64,000 nucleotides of DNA from Diadema setosum. Its lineage: Eukaryota > Echinodermata > Echinoidea > Diadematoida > Diadematidae. Below are positions 61,971 through 64,000 of the stretch, one piece after another. Where the stretch lies: contig CM067075.1 in NCBI GenBank assembly GCA_033980235.1, forward strand, positions 28,889,385 through 28,953,384, read 5' to 3'. Both the position numbers and the translations under genes were made by a program. The notes beneath the pieces were generated by a model, which ran no database searches, was not told the DNA's origin, and saw only the letters and a list, made by a program, of their open reading frames with translations. Position 1 is the first letter of the stretch, and each line of letters begins with the position of its first letter.

Positions 61971-62709
61971 CGTGGATTTCATTCGTTTGGAATATTTCGC
62001 GTTTCCATTATACCACCATTGTACTTTGGACGAAAATGTGGGTCCAAAAGCTGGTACATAATAAGTTCATATCTGTTTAGATATGTATTGCGGGGTTGAA
62101 TTTTCATACGCCTTGGGCTTTGATTTGTTTGAAACATTGTATTCATGTCTGCCCAATGCGAACCCAACCAGAGAAATGCCCAAGATCTTGAAATCTGCGT
62201 ATGTGGGCTATACAGCCTGGAGAGGTCATCCGTACTTTTGGTTGCGCAAATCTTCGACAGGCCAGCTGTGTATTATCTGTTGTACAGCAACTAACGTTGT
62301 TCCTAAACCTGCTAAGCATGTGCTGGGCCTACGTAGATTGACATTTTTTTTTTTGTAAAATCTACGTCAGAAAAAAATGACTGTGATGGCTATGGAATGA
62401 AAGTAATTTTGTACCTTGATAATTTCTTGTCTTTTTTTTTTCTCGACCCGAATGTAAGGTCCTATCCAGAATCTTTTTTCTTTTTTGAGAGAGAGTATGA
62501 TATGTGCAATAGAACGCTTGTCTCTTGTTAACGTAGAACGAGGTTGTGGTATGATTATGTAGTACCTGTATTTACAGTAATGCAAAGCGCTAATGTCTAC
62601 ACGACGTTTGGGGATTTAAAAAAAAAACCGATAAAGTTTGCATAACTTATTTGAACATTGTTGTTTTTCTCCTTGATAGCCATAGAAATCAAGCAACAGT
62701 GCGTGAGAG

Positions 62710-62715
62710 AATAAA
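62710..62715 (+). promoter_or_regulatory. candidate polyadenylation signal, white-like gene
   Basis: AATAAATAAA lies 1.7 kb after the stop codon. An earlier AATAAA is near 61818. Which one is used cannot be told from sequence alone. Confidence 0.25.
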
Positions 62716-63027
62716 TAAATTCATCGAATGCAATTTGCAATTATTTAATTATTTTTAATTATTTCAATAATTAAAAACAAATACACGTTTCTGGGAAATG
62801 TGCAAACGTGTTGTAGTTCATTCGAAGTGAATGGTATCTGACATAATTTTGTTTCTCATTGACATTGATTTTGACAAAATCGTGATTAATTGTGCAATAC
62901 TTCATTCATCACGACCACACAGTGATATCTCTGATTGTTGTAGGCTCTTTCCCAAAAATGGAAGTTACCTTTTGAACTGCTTTTGAAGTATTATTCACAG
63001 AGAAATTTCGATTGTACAGGTTCAGCA

Positions 63028-63752
63028 TTAAAGAGGAATGAAAACAAAATCATAATTATATCTGCATGCGGAGTGAGTGAATGCATAATATCAGTAGAAC
63101 ACAATGTCATCTGTGAAAGTTTGAGGAAAATCGGACAATCCGTTCGAAAGTAATGAATTTTCAAAGTTTTGGTTTTAAAGATTACAGTTACGTCACATGA
63201 AGGGCGATATAAAAATGTAAAGGAAATTCAACATATTTTCACTTTTCTGTAGCATGATTAAAGCACCTGACTTTTACCTCTTTAAGAAAGCAGGGGTGAT
63301 AATAGTTACTACCCCTTATTGTGTCAATAACACGTTGAGGAAATATGTTTTTTCATTGTAAAAATTGTTGATTTTTCTGTACATTTTCTTTATGAATATG
63401 AGCATTTTATGAATATGAACATTCTCTATGAATATGAACATTTCTTTATGAATATGAACATTTTTTATGAATATGAACATTCATAAAGAATATGAACATG
63501 ATGAATATGAACATTTTCTTTAGGAATATTTATGAATATGAACTTGAACTTGAAAATATGAACTTGAACTTGAACTTTATATCGTTCCCCATAAGTGTCA
63601 CCAAGTGATGGCTGCACCAAAATTTGGAAAAAATAAATCGTAACTTTTGAACGAATTGTCCGATTTTCCTCAAATTTCCACTGATGTGCTCTGCTGATAT
63701 TGTTGCATTCAGTCAATCCACATACATGTATTTCGATTTTGTTTCCCTTTAA
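63028..63752. mobile_element. foldback MITE, ends TTAAAG..GAAAACAAAATC
   Basis: Left ttaaagaggaatgaaaacaa, right gattttgtttccctttaa; internal arms cggacaatccgttcgaaagt and gaacgaattgtccgattttc. The centre (63380-63580) has repeats of tatgaatatgaac. Confidence 0.82.
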
Positions 63753-64000
63753 CAGCAATGATTGAAGCTTCCAAGTCAACATTGCAAATTTGCAAGTTAC
63801 GAATTGGCAACAGCTAATAAGCTTGAGAGTGCGTCATTCTTTGATTAGATACTTTCAGCCGTATATCTTTGTAGCCACATGTATCTATCATAGACACGAA
63901 CAGCAATAACACTGAATAAAGCAATGCATGGTTATTGTTTTGGGACCACTTTGTACGTTCTTGTGCGGTCTGTTATTTGCCTGTGTACTGATTCATTTAC

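Overview
This is a eukaryotic, AT-rich, intron-rich genomic window with two recognisable protein-coding genes, one tRNA gene and a dense load of foldback (MITE-like) DNA elements. The gene content, the many foldback families, a vertebrate-type (CCCTAA) telomere-like tract and frequent 'taggcct' words suggest a marine deuterostome, most likely an echinoderm and perhaps a sea urchin. That assignment is inference; I could not run a search.

Left part, minus strand (about 24 kb down to the left edge): a sorcin-type penta-EF-hand calcium-binding protein. Seven coding exons join in perfect phase from the Pro-rich first exon (11894-12115) to exon 7 (547-605). The last, very short exon (about 8 residues and the stop) should lie beyond position 1. 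A second possible first exon at 21503-21574 has the classical sorcin Gly/Tyr/Pro-rich N-terminus and joins the same exon 2 in the same phase. The gene therefore appears to have two promoters about 11.6 kb apart and two different N-termini. The intron between the two first exons holds a degenerate tandem array of repeats, at least one of which is a decayed copy of the sorcin first exon. It also holds two inverted copies of a Harbinger-like element with TTA target duplications.

Middle (about 24-33 kb): a divergent intergenic region with simple repeats, MITEs and a GC-rich block ending in a consensus splice donor (28617/28618). That block may be the noncoding first exon of the right-hand gene.

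Right part, plus strand (33.5-61.0 kb): a complete ABCG half-transporter of the White type. Twenty coding exons total exactly 2016 nt, giving 671 residues and a stop. Walker A, Q-loop, signature, Walker B, D-loop and H-loop are intact and are followed by six membrane segments. All internal junctions were assembled by eye and keep frame; one intron starts with GC instead of GT. Intron 1 (33588-41684) carries a tRNA-Asn(GTT) gene and, beside it, a foldback element of the TU/FB style.

The rest is intronic or intergenic repeat: about ten foldback elements with TTAAAGG termini, several 'gggccctgtttcataaa' foldbacks, three blocks of 'ttcggaataacgaacc' subrepeats, 3' ends of LINE-type retrotransposons, and microsatellites. 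Most short ORFs in the window lie in these repeats and are not genes. The two protein genes show no obvious functional link: one is a calcium sensor, the other a membrane transporter.
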